This document shows positions 8,902 through 18,730 of a stretch of 64,000 bases of DNA, piece by piece. Under the pieces are notes generated by a model that did no database searches, was not told where the DNA came from, and saw only the letters and a program-made list of their open reading frames with translations. The stretch is from assembly GCA_963716525.1 (NCBI GenBank), contig OY970315.1, positions 2,480,001 to 2,544,000 of the forward strand, in the 5' to 3' direction. This stretch comes from JBBREP01 sp963716525 (lineage in GTDB: Bacteria > Actinomycetota > Acidimicrobiia > IMCC26256 > PALSA-610). Each line of letters opens with the position of its first letter. The stretch's first letter is position 1. The position numbers were made by a program, and so were the translations under genes.

Positions 8902-11066
8902 CCACCACCGTCACGCCGCCGTGGGCCGACCCCTCGGATCCGTCCGATCCCTCCGGATCGGTCGGGTCGCCGCCACTGTTCGACCCGTCGCCTGCCGGCG
9001 CGCACGGCGGCCGCGTGGGCCGGTGGACCCGGCGCGTGTGGCGCGGGCCGGAGGACGATCCGGCGTGGGCACGCCCCGCGCTCTTCGTGCTCCTCGGCGC
9101 GACCGGGGTGCTCTACCTGTGGGGTCTCGGCGCGTCGGGTTGGGGCAACTCGTTCTACGCGGCAGCGGTGCAGGCGGGCACGAAGAGCTGGAAGGCGTTC
9201 TTCTTCGGCTCGTTCGACAGCTCGAACTTCATCACCGTCGACAAGTCGCCGGGGTCGCTCTGGGTGATGGAGCTCTCGGCCCGCATGTTCGGCGTGAACG
9301 CGTGGAGCATCCTCGTCCCGCAGGCGCTCGAAGGCGTGGCGACGGTGGCGGTGGTGTACGCCACGGTCAAGCGCTGGTTCCGGCCCGGGGCCGGCCTGCT
9401 CGCCGGCGCGATCACCGCGCTCACGCCGGTGGCCGTGCTGATGTTCCGCTTCAACAACCCTGACGCGTTCCTCGTGCTGCTGCTCACGCTCGGCGCGTAC
9501 GGCATGACCCGCGCCCTCGAGCACGGAAGCACCCGCTGGCTCGTGTTCGCGTTCGCCGTCGTCGGCTTCGGATTCCTCGCCAAAGAGCTCCAGGCGTTGC
9601 TCGTGCTGCCCGCGTTCGGGCTCGTGTACCTGCTGTTCGGTCCGGCGAAGCTCGTGCGGCGCGTGCTCCAGCTCACCGCGGCCACCGTGGCGTTTGTCGT
9701 GTCCTCGCTGTGGTGGGTGGTCGCGGTGATGGCCGTCCCCGCGGCGAGCCGCCCGTACATCGGCGGATCGCAGGACAACAGCCTCTGGAACGTGATCTTC
9801 GGCTACAACGGCTTCGGCCGGCTCACGGGTAACGAGACCGGCAGCGTGGGCGGGGGCAATTTCGGCCCGAACGGTGCCGGCTTCTGGGGCAAGACGGGTT
9901 GGTACCGGATGTTCAACGCCGACTTCGGCGGTCAGGCGTCGTGGCTCGTCCCGTGCGCGCTCGTGCTGCTCGGTGCCGGACTCGTCGCCACGGCGCGCCG
10001 CAAGCGCACCGACCGGACGCGCGCCGCGCTCGTGCTCTGGGGCGGCTGGCTGCTCGTGACCGGCGTGGCGTTCAGCTTCGGCAAGGGCATCATCCACGAG
10101 TACTACACCGTGGCGCTCGCGCCCGCGATCGGTGCGGTGATCGGCGTGGGCGCGGCGCACTTCTGGTCACGCCGCCACGAGCTGGCGTCGCGCGCCGTGC
10201 TCTCGGTCGCGCTCGGTGCCGCGGTGTGGTGGTCGTACCGGTTGCTCGAACGCACGCCGTCGTACCACCCGTCGATGCGCACGTGGCTGGTCGTGGGTGG
10301 CCTCATGGCCGCGGCCGCGCTGCTGCTCACCCCGCACATGCTCGGCCGGTGGGCGTTCGTGGTGGCGCTCGGCGCCGGCGCGGTCGGTCTCGCGGGCAGC
10401 GCGGCGTACGCCGTCACCACCGCCAAGACGCCCCACTCAGGTGCCCTCGTCACCGCCGGCCCGCCCGGCGCGTCCACCGGCGGGCGCGGCGGACCCGGTG
10501 GTCCCGGAGGCGGTCGGTTCGGCGCGCCCGGCGGCCGAGGGTTCCAGCGGTTCTTCGGCAACGGCAACGGCAACGCCTTCCCGGGCTTCGGTACCAACGG
10601 CGCCCCGAACCCGTTCGGCGGTGGCAACGGGTTCCCGCGCTTCGGCGGCAACGGCGGCGGCCCCGGCGGGCTCGGCGGCCTGCTCGACAGCCGTGCGCCG
10701 AGCGCCGCGCTCACGAAGCTGCTGCAGACGAACGCGTCGCAGTACACGTGGGCCGCGGCCACGATTGGCTCGAACAACGCGGCCTCGCTGCAGCTCGCGA
10801 GCAACGACCCGGTGATGTCGATCGGTGGTTTCAACGGCACCGATCCCACGCCGACGCTGGCCCAGTTCGAGCAGTACGTGCACGACGGCAAGATCCACTA
10901 CTTCGTCGGCGGTGGTGGCGGCTTCGGCCCCGGTGGCGGTGGCGCGAACGGCACCGGATCGCAGATCAGCGCGTGGGTGTCGCAACACTTCACGGCCCAG
11001 ACCGTCGGCGGCCAGACCGTCTACGACCTCACGGCCGCGGCGACGGGGAGTGCCAGCAACACCTGA
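8898..11066 (+). CDS. Polytopic GT-C (PMT/ArnT-like) glycosyltransferase
   Basis: About 722 residues. A proline/serine-rich cytosolic N-terminus precedes about ten membrane segments, starting at RPALFVLLGATGVLYLWGLG. Early loop residues include NSFYAAAVQAG and ITVDKSPGSLWVMELSARMFG, which match mannosyl/arabinosyl transferases of the GT39/GT83 fold, where an acidic residue in the first loop is catalytic. After the last membrane segment comes a long extracytosolic tail with a Gly/Asn-rich linker (about residues 490-565) and a further globular part ending in a second Gly-rich run. ATGA overlap with the GtrA gene. The sugar donor is presumably polyprenyl-phosphate-linked; the acceptor is unknown. 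Confidence 0.85.
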   Translation: MTTTVTPPWADPSDPSDPSGSVGSPPLFDPSPAGAHGGRVGRWTRRVWRGPEDDPAWARPALFVLLGATGVLYLWGLGASGWGNSFYAAAVQAGTKSWKAFFFGSFDSSNFITVDKSPGSLWVMELSARMFGVNAWSILVPQALEGVATVAVVYATVKRWFRPGAGLLAGAITALTPVAVLMFRFNNPDAFLVLLLTLGAYGMTRALEHGSTRWLVFAFAVVGFGFLAKELQALLVLPAFGLVYLLFGPAKLVRRVLQLTAATVAFVVSSLWWVVAVMAVPAASRPYIGGSQDNSLWNVIFGYNGFGRLTGNETGSVGGGNFGPNGAGFWGKTGWYRMFNADFGGQASWLVPCALVLLGAGLVATARRKRTDRTRAALVLWGGWLLVTGVAFSFGKGIIHEYYTVALAPAIGAVIGVGAAHFWSRRHELASRAVLSVALGAAVWWSYRLLERTPSYHPSMRTWLVVGGLMAAAALLLTPHMLGRWAFVVALGAGAVGLAGSAAYAVTTAKTPHSGALVTAGPPGASTGGRGGPGGPGGGRFGAPGGRGFQRFFGNGNGNAFPGFGTNGAPNPFGGGNGFPRFGGNGGGPGGLGGLLDSRAPSAALTKLLQTNASQYTWAAATIGSNNAASLQLASNDPVMSIGGFNGTDPTPTLAQFEQYVHDGKIHYFVGGGGGFGPGGGGANGTGSQISAWVSQHFTAQTVGGQTVYDLTAAATGSASNT

Positions 11067-11085
11067 CGCTCGGTAGCGTGAGGTC

Positions 11086-11859
11086 ATGGAGATCGACGAG
11101 TACGAAGACGGTGTCCCGTCGTGGGTCGACGTGGCGTGCCCCGACCCGGCCGCGGGTCGCGCGTTCTACAGCGGGCTGTTCGGATGGGAGATCGTCGAGG
11201 GCGCCCCGGAAGCCGGTGGCTACGCGATCGCGATGTTGAAGGGCCGCACCGCGGCCGGTGTGGGTCCGCAGATGAATCCTGCGGCGCCGCCGGCGTGGAC
11301 CACCTACGTGAAGGTCGCGTCGGCCGACGACGCGGCCGAGAAGATCGTCGCGAACGGCGGCGCGCTGTTCATGGCGCCGATGGACGTCATGGACGCGGGC
11401 CGCATGGCGGTCTTCGCCGATCCGGCCGGCGCGGTGCTCGGGCTCTGGGAACCGAACCGGAACCGGGGCGCGGGCATCGTGAACGAGATGCACGCGTGGT
11501 GCTGGAGCGAGCTCACGACCACCGACGTCGAGCAGGCGAAGGAGTTCTACGGCGCCGTGTTCGGGTGGGGTGCGTCGACGCACGGTGACGGGCCCGGCGC
11601 GTACACGGAGTGGACGGTCGGCGGTCGTTCGATGGGCGGCATGATGGCGAAGCCGCCCGGCATGCCCGCGGAGGTGCCGCCGTTCTGGCTGCCGTACTTC
11701 ACGGTCGCCGACGCCGAAGGCGCGGCGAAGGAGATCGCGCGGCTCGGTGGAACGGTCGTGCAGGGCCCGATGGACGTGGAACCGGGCCGCATCGTCGTGG
11801 CCGCCGACCCCGGCGGCGCAACGTTCGGTGTGATCCGCTGGAACGAGATGCCCGACTGA
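11086..11859 (+). CDS. Two-domain VOC (glyoxalase-fold) protein
   Basis: About 257 residues with two VOC modules in tandem: residues about 8-125 (VPSWVDVACPDPAAGRAFYSGLFGWEI ... MAVFADPAGAVLGLWEP) and about 135-255 (AWCWSELTTTDVEQAKEFYGAVFGWG ... VVAADPGGATFGVIRW). The tandem layout and the FADPAG/AADPGG turns match actinobacterial 27-kDa antigen-like VOC proteins. The usual metal ligands are only partly present, so catalytic activity is uncertain. It begins 19 nt after the glycosyltransferase stop. Confidence 0.8.
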   Translation: MEIDEYEDGVPSWVDVACPDPAAGRAFYSGLFGWEIVEGAPEAGGYAIAMLKGRTAAGVGPQMNPAAPPAWTTYVKVASADDAAEKIVANGGALFMAPMDVMDAGRMAVFADPAGAVLGLWEPNRNRGAGIVNEMHAWCWSELTTTDVEQAKEFYGAVFGWGASTHGDGPGAYTEWTVGGRSMGGMMAKPPGMPAEVPPFWLPYFTVADAEGAAKEIARLGGTVVQGPMDVEPGRIVVAADPGGATFGVIRWNEMPD

Positions 11860-11887
11860 CGCGCACCTCGTGCGGGCGTCTCGGCGT

Positions 11888-12709
11888 TCAGCCCCGGCGC
11901 AGACCTTCGGGCCGGTTCACGAAGCTCCGGCGCGCGTCGTCCCACCACCAGCCGCCGGCGACACCCGTGCCGCCGTCGGTGTTCACGACCACGCCGGTGA
12001 CGAAGCGGAACTGCTCGGACGCGAGCGCCACGATTACGTCGGCCTGGTCGTCGGGCGTGCCGGGCCGCCCGATCGGTGCCCACCACGACCACCGCGGGTC
12101 GCGCCGGTCCTCGTCGTCGTACACCACCTGCGCGGTGCCCGTGATGTCGGGCGCGATGCCTACGAACCGCACGCCTTTGCGCCCGTAGGCCGCGGCCATC
12201 GACGTGGTGAAGTGGTTCACCGCGGCCTTCGCCGCCGCGTACACGGGATCGGGCGGGTAGGCGCGCACGCCTTCGATCGACGACACGTTCACCACCACGC
12301 CCGCGCCGCGAGCGAGCATGCCCGGCAGCAGCGCGCGCGTCACGAGGAAGACCTGGCGCAGGTTCACCGCCAGCAGATCGTCCCAGTGCCCCGGCTCCGA
12401 CAGGTGGAACGGCAGCACGCGCAACCAGTGGCCGGCGTTGTTCACGAGCACGTCGACGCGTTCATGTTCGGCCAGTACCGCGGTTGCCATCGCGGCGACG
12501 GCATCGGCGTCGGTGACATCGGTGGTGTGCGCGCTCGCCTGCGATCCGATCGACGCGGCCAGATCGACGGCTCGGTCGCCGTCAATGTCGACGACCGCGA
12601 CGTGCGCTCCCTGGCCCGCGAAAGCGCGGCACGTGGCCGCGCCGATGCCGCTCGCGCCGCCGGTGACGACCACGACCCTTCCGTCGAACCAGCCGCCCGG
12701 CGCGTTCAC
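11888..12709 (-). CDS. SDR-family oxidoreductase
   Basis: About 273 residues, GTG start at 12709. TGGASGIG nucleotide loop, VDVLVNNAGHW, a serine in VVNVSSIEG and YAAAKA as YxxxK. The late part FVTGVVVNTDGGTGVAGG is normal for classical SDRs. Intact. It overlaps the stop of the upstream SDR by four bases (GTGA), so the two are co-translated and may catalyse successive steps or act on related substrates. Confidence 0.88.
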   Translation of the reverse strand: MNAPGGWFDGRVVVVTGGASGIGAATCRAFAGQGAHVAVVDIDGDRAVDLAASIGSQASAHTTDVTDADAVAAMATAVLAEHERVDVLVNNAGHWLRVLPFHLSEPGHWDDLLAVNLRQVFLVTRALLPGMLARGAGVVVNVSSIEGVRAYPPDPVYAAAKAAVNHFTTSMAAAYGRKGVRFVGIAPDITGTAQVVYDDEDRRDPRWSWWAPIGRPGTPDDQADVIVALASEQFRFVTGVVVNTDGGTGVAGGWWWDDARRSFVNRPEGLRRG

Positions 12710-13495
12710 GATGCGGCTCCCTTGTGTGGCGCGGCTCGTTTGCCGGTTTCCGCGGCGCGCCGCGCATCGTCGACGGCACCGAAGGAGTCGATCGGGCTGT
12801 GGAGGCGCAGCCCGCCGTCGACGGCGATCGACTCACCCGTGACCCAGTCGAGCCGGTGCAGCGCGAGCGCGGCCCCGCGCGATGTCGCCCGGCTGGCCGA
12901 CCCCGCCCAGGGGCGTGCGCGCCGCGACCGCGTCCAGCCACCCGGGAATGCGGGCCGCGCCCGCGAGCATCGGCGTGTCGGTGACGCCCGGCGCGATCGC
13001 GTTGACCCGGATGCCGTGCGGCCCCCATTCCGCCGCGGCCACGCGCACGAGCATGTCGACCGCGGCCTTCGACGAGCAGTAGAGCCCCATCCCGCGGTCG
13101 GAGAGCCGGGCGCTGATGCTCGAAAACGCGATGAGGGAGCCGTCCATGCGATGTTCCACGAGCGCGCGGGCCGCGGCGCGCAGCACGAGCCACGTTCCTC
13201 GCACGTTCACCGCGAACAGCCGGTCCCATGTATCGGGGTCGGCGTCGAGTAGCGAAGCGCCATCGCCGATCGCGGCGCAGGCCGTCACCACGCTCGGCAC
13301 ACCGTGCCCTGCAACCGTTGCCGCGAGCGCGGCGTCGACCGCGGCCGGATCACTCACGTCGCACGCGATGTCGGCGCCCGGTGCGACGTCCCAGACCACG
13401 CTGGTCAGGCCGGCCTCACGGAGCAGGGCGACGAAGGCCGCGCCCATGCCCGATGCGCCGCCGGTGACGACCGCGACGCGACCCTCGAGCTCCAC
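12706..13495 (-). CDS. SDR-family oxidoreductase (frameshifted)
   Basis: About 262 residues if repaired, GTG start at 13495. TGGASGMG loop, a degenerate NNAG (VTACAAIGDG), a serine in AFSSISA and YCSSKA as YxxxK. The frame shifts once near 12884-12890, at a run of four G on the coding strand, after GVGQPGDIAR; the repaired sequence continues AALALHRLDWVTGESIAVDGGLRLH and stops at 12706 inside the start of the next SDR. One extra G explains it. Overlaps the downstream SDR gene by 4 nt. Confidence 0.82.
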
Positions 13496-13519
13496 GAGTT
13501 CCCGAATGTAGTGCCCGGT

Positions 13520-14653
13520 TCAGCCGTGTTGGTTCGTCGCGCCCTTGTAGTAGATCGCGCAGCCACCGCTGTGGTGGTTCATGTTGTTGCTCCACAGCGA
13601 TTGCACGGGGAACGTGCCGGTGCCGAGCGTGATGTTCGCCGCGCCTCCATCGGTGCCGGGCGTGATCCATGCACACTTGTCGCCGTTCTCGCCGTTGGTC
13701 GGCTCGAACCAACCGCCGGTCGTGAGGTCGCTCGCACCGACCGGTGCCTGCGGGAAGAAGTCGCTGACTGTCTCGGCGTACTCGTGGCCCTCGACGATGC
13801 TGAATCCGTCGAGCAGGCCCGGAGTGTTCACAAAGGCCTGGCCGCAGTTCACCGACGCGTCCCCCACGTAGGGAAGGTTCGTGAAGGCAATATTGCCGCG
13901 GGCCGTGTGCACGCCGATGTCTGCGGCCCCGGTGAAGTCGTGCCACGCGCACCACAGGCCGGACGGGGTGTCGAAGCCGTCGGGGTGCATCTGTGTCGCG
14001 CTCGCGATCACGTACTGCACCGACTGGTTCGACGCGGGGGTGGTGTTGCCGAAGTGCACTGCGGCGGCGTCGGCCTCCTGGCCGAGCTGCAACGCGGTTG
14101 CCTCGACCGGCGCGGGCGACGCCACGTCGGCCCACACCCCGGCGAGCGGCGACGTCGTGGGGTGCTGCACGTGGCGTGACCGGGTCGAGCAACTTGTCGC
14201 GCCGGCGCGGATCCCCTCGCAATACTGCGTGGTCGACGTGCTCCACGCGTCCTGCGCGCCGTACAGGCCGCGGAGGAAGTCCTGCACGTAAGGCGCAGCG
14301 TTCAGAGGATCGACCGTGAACGTGAGGTCGTTGCCCGACGTCGTCGGCGTGCCCCATTGCGCGCCCCAGAACACGAGGTACATCTTCGGGTGCACCTGCA
14401 CCCCGACCTTGACCTTCGGGTCGGGCGTACCGCCGTAATACTTCAGCAACGGCTGGCTCGTTGCCGCAACGGCCGCGGCCTTCGTGCGCAGCATCGGAAG
14501 TGCGATGCCATGTCCGAGCCGCAGCGACGGTGTGATGCTCGGGTGGGCCGCGGCGGTGGCTGTTCCGGCAGGAGCGAGCGCGGCGAGCGCGCCGCCGGTG
14601 GCGAGCAGGACAGCGGCGCCGAGGCGCGCGCGACCAGCAGCGGTGCAGAGCAT
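13520..14653 (-). CDS. Secreted protein with HEYAE motif
   Basis: About 377 residues. The ATG at 14653 follows an AAGGG-type ribosome site and opens a signal peptide (MLCTAAGRARLGAAVLLATGGALAAL ... GTATAAA). The mature protein has four or more cysteines and, near residue 300, a GFSIVEGHEYAETVSDFFPQ segment whose HEYAE resembles a zinc-peptidase helix, followed by GGWFEPTNGENGDKCAWI. The same overall plan occurs in the protein at 102-1238. Similar actinobacterial proteins are annotated as hypothetical exported proteins; hydrolase function is inference. Confidence 0.75.
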   Translation of the reverse strand: MLCTAAGRARLGAAVLLATGGALAALAPAGTATAAAHPSITPSLRLGHGIALPMLRTKAAAVAATSQPLLKYYGGTPDPKVKVGVQVHPKMYLVFWGAQWGTPTTSGNDLTFTVDPLNAAPYVQDFLRGLYGAQDAWSTSTTQYCEGIRAGATSCSTRSRHVQHPTTSPLAGVWADVASPAPVEATALQLGQEADAAAVHFGNTTPASNQSVQYVIASATQMHPDGFDTPSGLWCAWHDFTGAADIGVHTARGNIAFTNLPYVGDASVNCGQAFVNTPGLLDGFSIVEGHEYAETVSDFFPQAPVGASDLTTGGWFEPTNGENGDKCAWITPGTDGGAANITLGTGTFPVQSLWSNNMNHHSGGCAIYYKGATNQHG

Positions 14654-14856
14654 GTGACGCCCTTCCCAAGGAAGCAGTCGACGCCGACGCCGCGGAGTGG
14701 TACGGCGTCGCAGGTTGGGGTGCAACATACGGAGTCGCGACGCATGTTGACCATCAACGCGTGCACAAGGCGCCCGCTCGTCACGCTCCGATCACACAAC
14801 TCCAGATGACGTGCCGTTGATCACGCACGCCGCAGCGCAGCGACGATGATGCGCGA

Positions 14857-15294
14857 TCAGGTGACGCGCGTCGCGATCGTGACGTCGCGTTCCGCGGCGT
14901 GGTCGCCGGGCCGGCCGTACCACCACGCGTGGCGGAGCCGGCCGGGCTCGAGCATCGAGAGCACGACCTTCATCGGGAACGGCGAGCCCTCCGCGCCGGG
15001 CTCGAACGTGCCGGGTTCGGTCTCGTGCAGCACGGCCACGGTGGACGCGTGCGGATGCCCGATGACCATCACGGTGCCGCCGTCGTGGGCGCGGGCCAGC
15101 ATCGTGTGCTCGACGTGGCCGCGAATGTTGTCGGGATGGGCCGGGTTCAGCACTTCGTAGTCGAGCGTCACACCGGAACCGCCCGGCAAGGGCGTCACCG
15201 CGATGCGGGCCGCGCCGCGGTACTCGGTGCCCTCCACGGTGTCGAGCCCCAGGTAGAGGCCGGGCTGAGCGAGCAGGTCGTCCACGATCGTCAT
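14857..15294 (-). CDS. Hypothetical protein
   Basis: About 145 residues from ATG 15294 (MTIVDDLLAQPGLYLG); an upstream in-frame start at 15312 is possible. Mostly beta-strand-like sequence (TPLPGGSGVTLDYEVLNP, GTVMVIGHPHASTVAVLHETEPGTF, LRHAWWYGRPGDHAAERDVTIA) with no signal peptide or membrane segment. The pattern resembles small lipocalin or START-like ligand-binding proteins seen near dehydrogenases in actinobacteria, but I do not recognise a named family. Confidence 0.65.
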   Translation of the reverse strand: MTIVDDLLAQPGLYLGLDTVEGTEYRGAARIAVTPLPGGSGVTLDYEVLNPAHPDNIRGHVEHTMLARAHDGGTVMVIGHPHASTVAVLHETEPGTFEPGAEGSPFPMKVVLSMLEPGRLRHAWWYGRPGDHAAERDVTIATRVT

Positions 15295-15412
15295 CGCGAC
15301 GACGCTAGACACGAAGCTTCTGTCACTGCCACCGCCCGGGAGGGTGCAGACGGGCGGGCCCGCCGGTAGCCTTTGCCCGCCGCGGGCGGACGCGCGGGGT
15401 CGGGAGCTGGAG

Positions 15413-17193
15413 ATGGCCGGGCGGCCACTGTCGGGAGAGAACGGCGCGCGCAGACGCGCGCGCCGTTCGCCGCGTGGTCACCGTGTTGGTGGCCGGTGCA
15501 CTCATCGCGACGGTGACCACCGGCGTGGCGCCCGGCAATGCCGCTTCCGACCCGGTGCCGGCCGCCGCCCAGCCGGGGATCCGCTCGTCGTTCGGGGCCG
15601 CCACGCTGGTCGCTGACGCCGATGTGATGGGCGGCCAGATCGTGCTCAACTGGTCGCAGATCGAGCCCAAGAACGGCGTGTTCTGCTGGAACAACCCGCG
15701 CGTCAGCAGCACGGTCGGCTGCGGTACGGCGAAGAGCGCAGCCGGCCGCGGGCTCGAACGCGCAGCTCGCGTACTACAAGAAGATCGGCAAGGAAGCGAC
15801 GGTGCAGGTCAACTCGTCGCAGAAGCCGAGCTGGATCTACGCCAAAGGAAGCGGTGTCCAGAAGTGTGGCGTGTTTCGCGCGCCGCAGGGCAACGGCTCG
15901 GTCTCGTTCGACATCCCGATGTACTGGCTGGCGACCGGTGCGCTGAACCAGAAGTACTTCACGATGATGTCGAAGATGCTGGCATCGTTCGTGACCGCGA
16001 TCAGCGCGTCGCCGAACCGGTCGGTGGTATCGGGTGTGCGCGTCTCGCCGAACCTGGTCGGGACCGAGTTCCGTGCCGCGGCCGGCGGTGCTGCCCACGT
16101 CAGCGCGCCGCAGTGCTCTGCACAGAAAGCGTGGACGGCCGCCATCGGCGCGGCTGCCTACGCATACGTCATGCAGCTCAACTACGCGCTGCTGGAGCAG
16201 GCCGGGATCCGGCCGATCTTGCGCGAGGGCGCGTTCACGAACCTCGGCGCGTCGAACCTCGATCCTGCGCAGTACCTCGTGAGCGTGCCGGGCGTGATCC
16301 AGCCGTGGTACTTCGCGACATCGTCGAATCCGGATGCGGCCACCGAGTCGAAGGATGCCTTCGACTACGCATGGGCGCGCGCTGGTAGGGGCGTCGCCTA
16401 CGACGAGGCCGTGTGGTCGTCGGAAGTGTTCGCGAACCCCGTGTCGTGGAACTACTGGAACGTGCTCATGAACCTCGATCGCGGCACGGCGTACATCGCG
16501 ATGTTCGGCAAAGACATCGTCCTCGCCCGCACCAATCCCGAATACGCCGCGGCCTACGACTTCGCGAACCGCTACGCAGGCTGGAACACACCGGCGGGTG
16601 CGAGCGGGTCGCCCGGAGCGTGGATCGCCTTCGCGCCGAACCCGGGCGAGATCGCCGCCGCGCCGGCACGGTCGCTCACGAACGGCGACCTCACGATGTT
16701 CATGACCGAGGACGCGAACGACGGCTCGGTCGAGCGCGATTCGCTCGGCACTGTGGCGGGCCACTGCGCGTACGACACCGCGAACAACGTGTGCGCCGGT
16801 GTGCACATGATCGGCTCCTCAACGCAGCGGTTCGGGCGCTGGGCGCGCGCCACGAACGAGCCCGACCATCCGTCGATCCTCGTGAACCTCGACGACACGT
16901 TCAGGGCGTCGCTGCCGGCCGGCGGCACCGTCGAGGCCTACGTGACGTACCTCGACTGCGGAGGTGGCACCTGGACCCTCGACTGGGGTGGCGGCGCGTC
17001 CGATCCGGTGACCACGCAGGGCAGCGCCGGCTGCTCGAGCGCGGGCGACCAGTGGGTGACGGCCGGCCCGATCGACGTGCCGGTCGACGCCGTCACCCGC
17101 ACCGCCGGTGGCGCCGACGACTTCGCGCTCACGAGCACGGGCGGGAACACCACGTTCCACATGCTGGAGATCCGTCGGCCGACGGCCCCGTAG
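15413..17193 (+). CDS. Secreted TIM-barrel-like protein, possibly a glycoside hydrolase (frameshifted)
   Basis: About 590 residues if repaired. The coding signal from 15474 starts in the middle of a signal peptide (VVTVLVAGALIATVTTGVAPGNAAS); an ATG at 15413 in another frame supplies a fitting Arg-rich n-region (MAGRPLSGENGARRRARRS), suggesting one frameshift near 15470. A second shift near 15740-15755 joins GCGTAKSAAG to SNAQLAYYKKIGKEATVQVN. The rest is one open frame to 17193. ADADVMGGQIVLNWSQIEPKNGVF resembles the start of beta-galactosidase-like barrels, and the C-terminal part looks beta-rich. No named family or catalytic pair is identified with confidence. Confidence 0.65.
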
Positions 17194-17203
17194 CGTGCAG
17201 GCG

Positions 17204-18132
17204 ATGACCGCGCCGGCCGTCCATTACCGCACCGACTTCCACGACAGCGCGCGCTGGGACGGCTTCGCGTTCCGCGGCGACGACATCGTGATCAGCACGC
17301 CGGCGAAGTGCGGCACCACGTGGATGCAGACGATCTGTGCCCTGCTCGTGTTCCAGACCACTCAGCTCGATCGGCCGCTCAGCTTGATCTCACCCTGGTT
17401 CGAGATGCTCACTCGTCCGGCCGACGAGGTCGTGGCCGATCTCGAGGGCCAGCACCATCGTCGCTTCATCAAGTCGCACACGCCGCTCGACGGGTTGCCG
17501 TGGGACGAGCGCGTCACATACCTCACCGTCGCGCGCGACCCGCGCGACGTCGCCGTGTCGATCGCGAACCACGACGACAACTTCGACGACGACGCCTTCA
17601 CGCGCGCCCGGGCGCGCACGCTCGGCCTCGTGCCCGCAGCCGATGACGCCGGCGAGCACGGGGAGGTGCGCGGCCGCGAGCCCCGCGAGCGGTTCTGGGA
17701 GTGGATCGACGATCCGGCACCGCTCCCTACCGCGAGCTCGTCGTTCCGGCGCATGCTCCACCACCTGCAGACGTTCTGGAACGCCCACGACCGGCCCAAC
17801 GTGATCCTGCTGCATTACGCCGACTTCGTGGCTGATCTCGACGGGTCGATGCGGGCGCTCGCGTCGCGGCTCGGCATCACGGTCGACCCGGCCGGCTGGC
17901 CCGAGCTCGTGCGCGGCGCAACGTTCTCCGAGATGCGGGCCCGGGCCACGCAGCTCGCCCCCAACATGGACACCGGACTCTGGCGCGATCCCACGGAGTT
18001 CTTCCACCGCGGCACGAACGGCCAGTGGCGCGAGCTGCTCGACGCCGCCGACCTCGCGCGCTACCGCGCGCGCTCGTCGAATCGCTCGTGCCCACCGACG
18101 TCGCGGCATGGATCCACCACGGCGATTGGTGA
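17204..18132 (+). CDS. Sulfotransferase-family protein (frameshifted near C-terminus)
   Basis: PAPS-type sulfotransferase, about 308 residues. ATG at 17204. STPAKCGTTWMQTIC forms the 5'-phosphosulfate loop, and TVARDPRDVAVSIANH the 3'-phosphate-binding RDPRD motif. The C-terminal GATFSEMRARATQ ... FFHRGTNGQWRELL matches the conserved KxxxFFRKGxxGDW region with substitutions. The frame shifts in a CG-dinucleotide run near 18065-18073; the repaired tail reads LVESLVPTDVAAWIHHGDW and stops at 18132, a normal family ending. It would sulfate an unknown alcohol or amine acceptor. Confidence 0.85.
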
Positions 18133-18162
18133 CGCTCGGGCCGCGGCGTAGCCTCCGGCCGC

Positions 18163-18682
18163 ATGGTTGACGACATCGTCGATCCACGGCGGAACGAGCC
18201 CGGCTTCCTCCTCGGCGAGCGCGACATGCTCGAAGCGTGGCTCGAGTTCCATCGTCTCACGCTGCTGTTGAAGTGCGAGGGGCTCGACGACGCCGCGCGC
18301 AAGCAGCGGCCCGTCGGCACGTCGTTGCTGTCGCTCCACGGCCTCGTGCGGCACATGGCCGAGGTGGAACGCAGCTGGTTCCAGCGCACGCTCGCGCAAA
18401 GCGCCGGCGCCCCCCCGATCTGGTTCACCGACGCCGATCCCGATGGCGACCTCGCCCCGATCGAGCGCGCGAGCTGGGACGACGATGTTCGCGGTGTGGC
18501 AACGCGAGTGCGAGACGAGCCGGCGCATCGCGGCGGCCAACGCCCTCGACGACACCGGGACGAAGCACGGTGAGCCGTGCTCGCTGCGCTGGATCTACGT
18601 GCACATGATCGAGGAATACGCGCGCCACAACGGTCACGCCGATCTCATCCGGGAGCTCGTCGACGGTGCGGTCGGCTGGTAA
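18163..18682 (+). CDS. DinB-family (DUF664-like) protein (frameshifted)
   Basis: About 172 residues if repaired. The N-terminal half (ERDMLEAWLEFHRLTLLLKCEGLDD ... SLHGLVRHMAEVERSWFQRTL) carries the first metal-site histidine region of the DinB four-helix bundle (HLxxVE-like). The frame shifts near 18484 after ERASWDD; the second half (MFAVWQRECETSRRIAAANALDD ... LRWIYVHMIEEYARHNGHADLIRELVDG) carries the HMIEEYARHNGHADLIRE segment typical of these proteins. In actinobacteria related enzymes are mycothiol-dependent transferases; that role is inference. Confidence 0.85.
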
Positions 18683-18730
18683 CCCCACCGGCCGCAACCG
18701 CAGCCCGGTCGCACGCGCCGTAGCGTGGAC

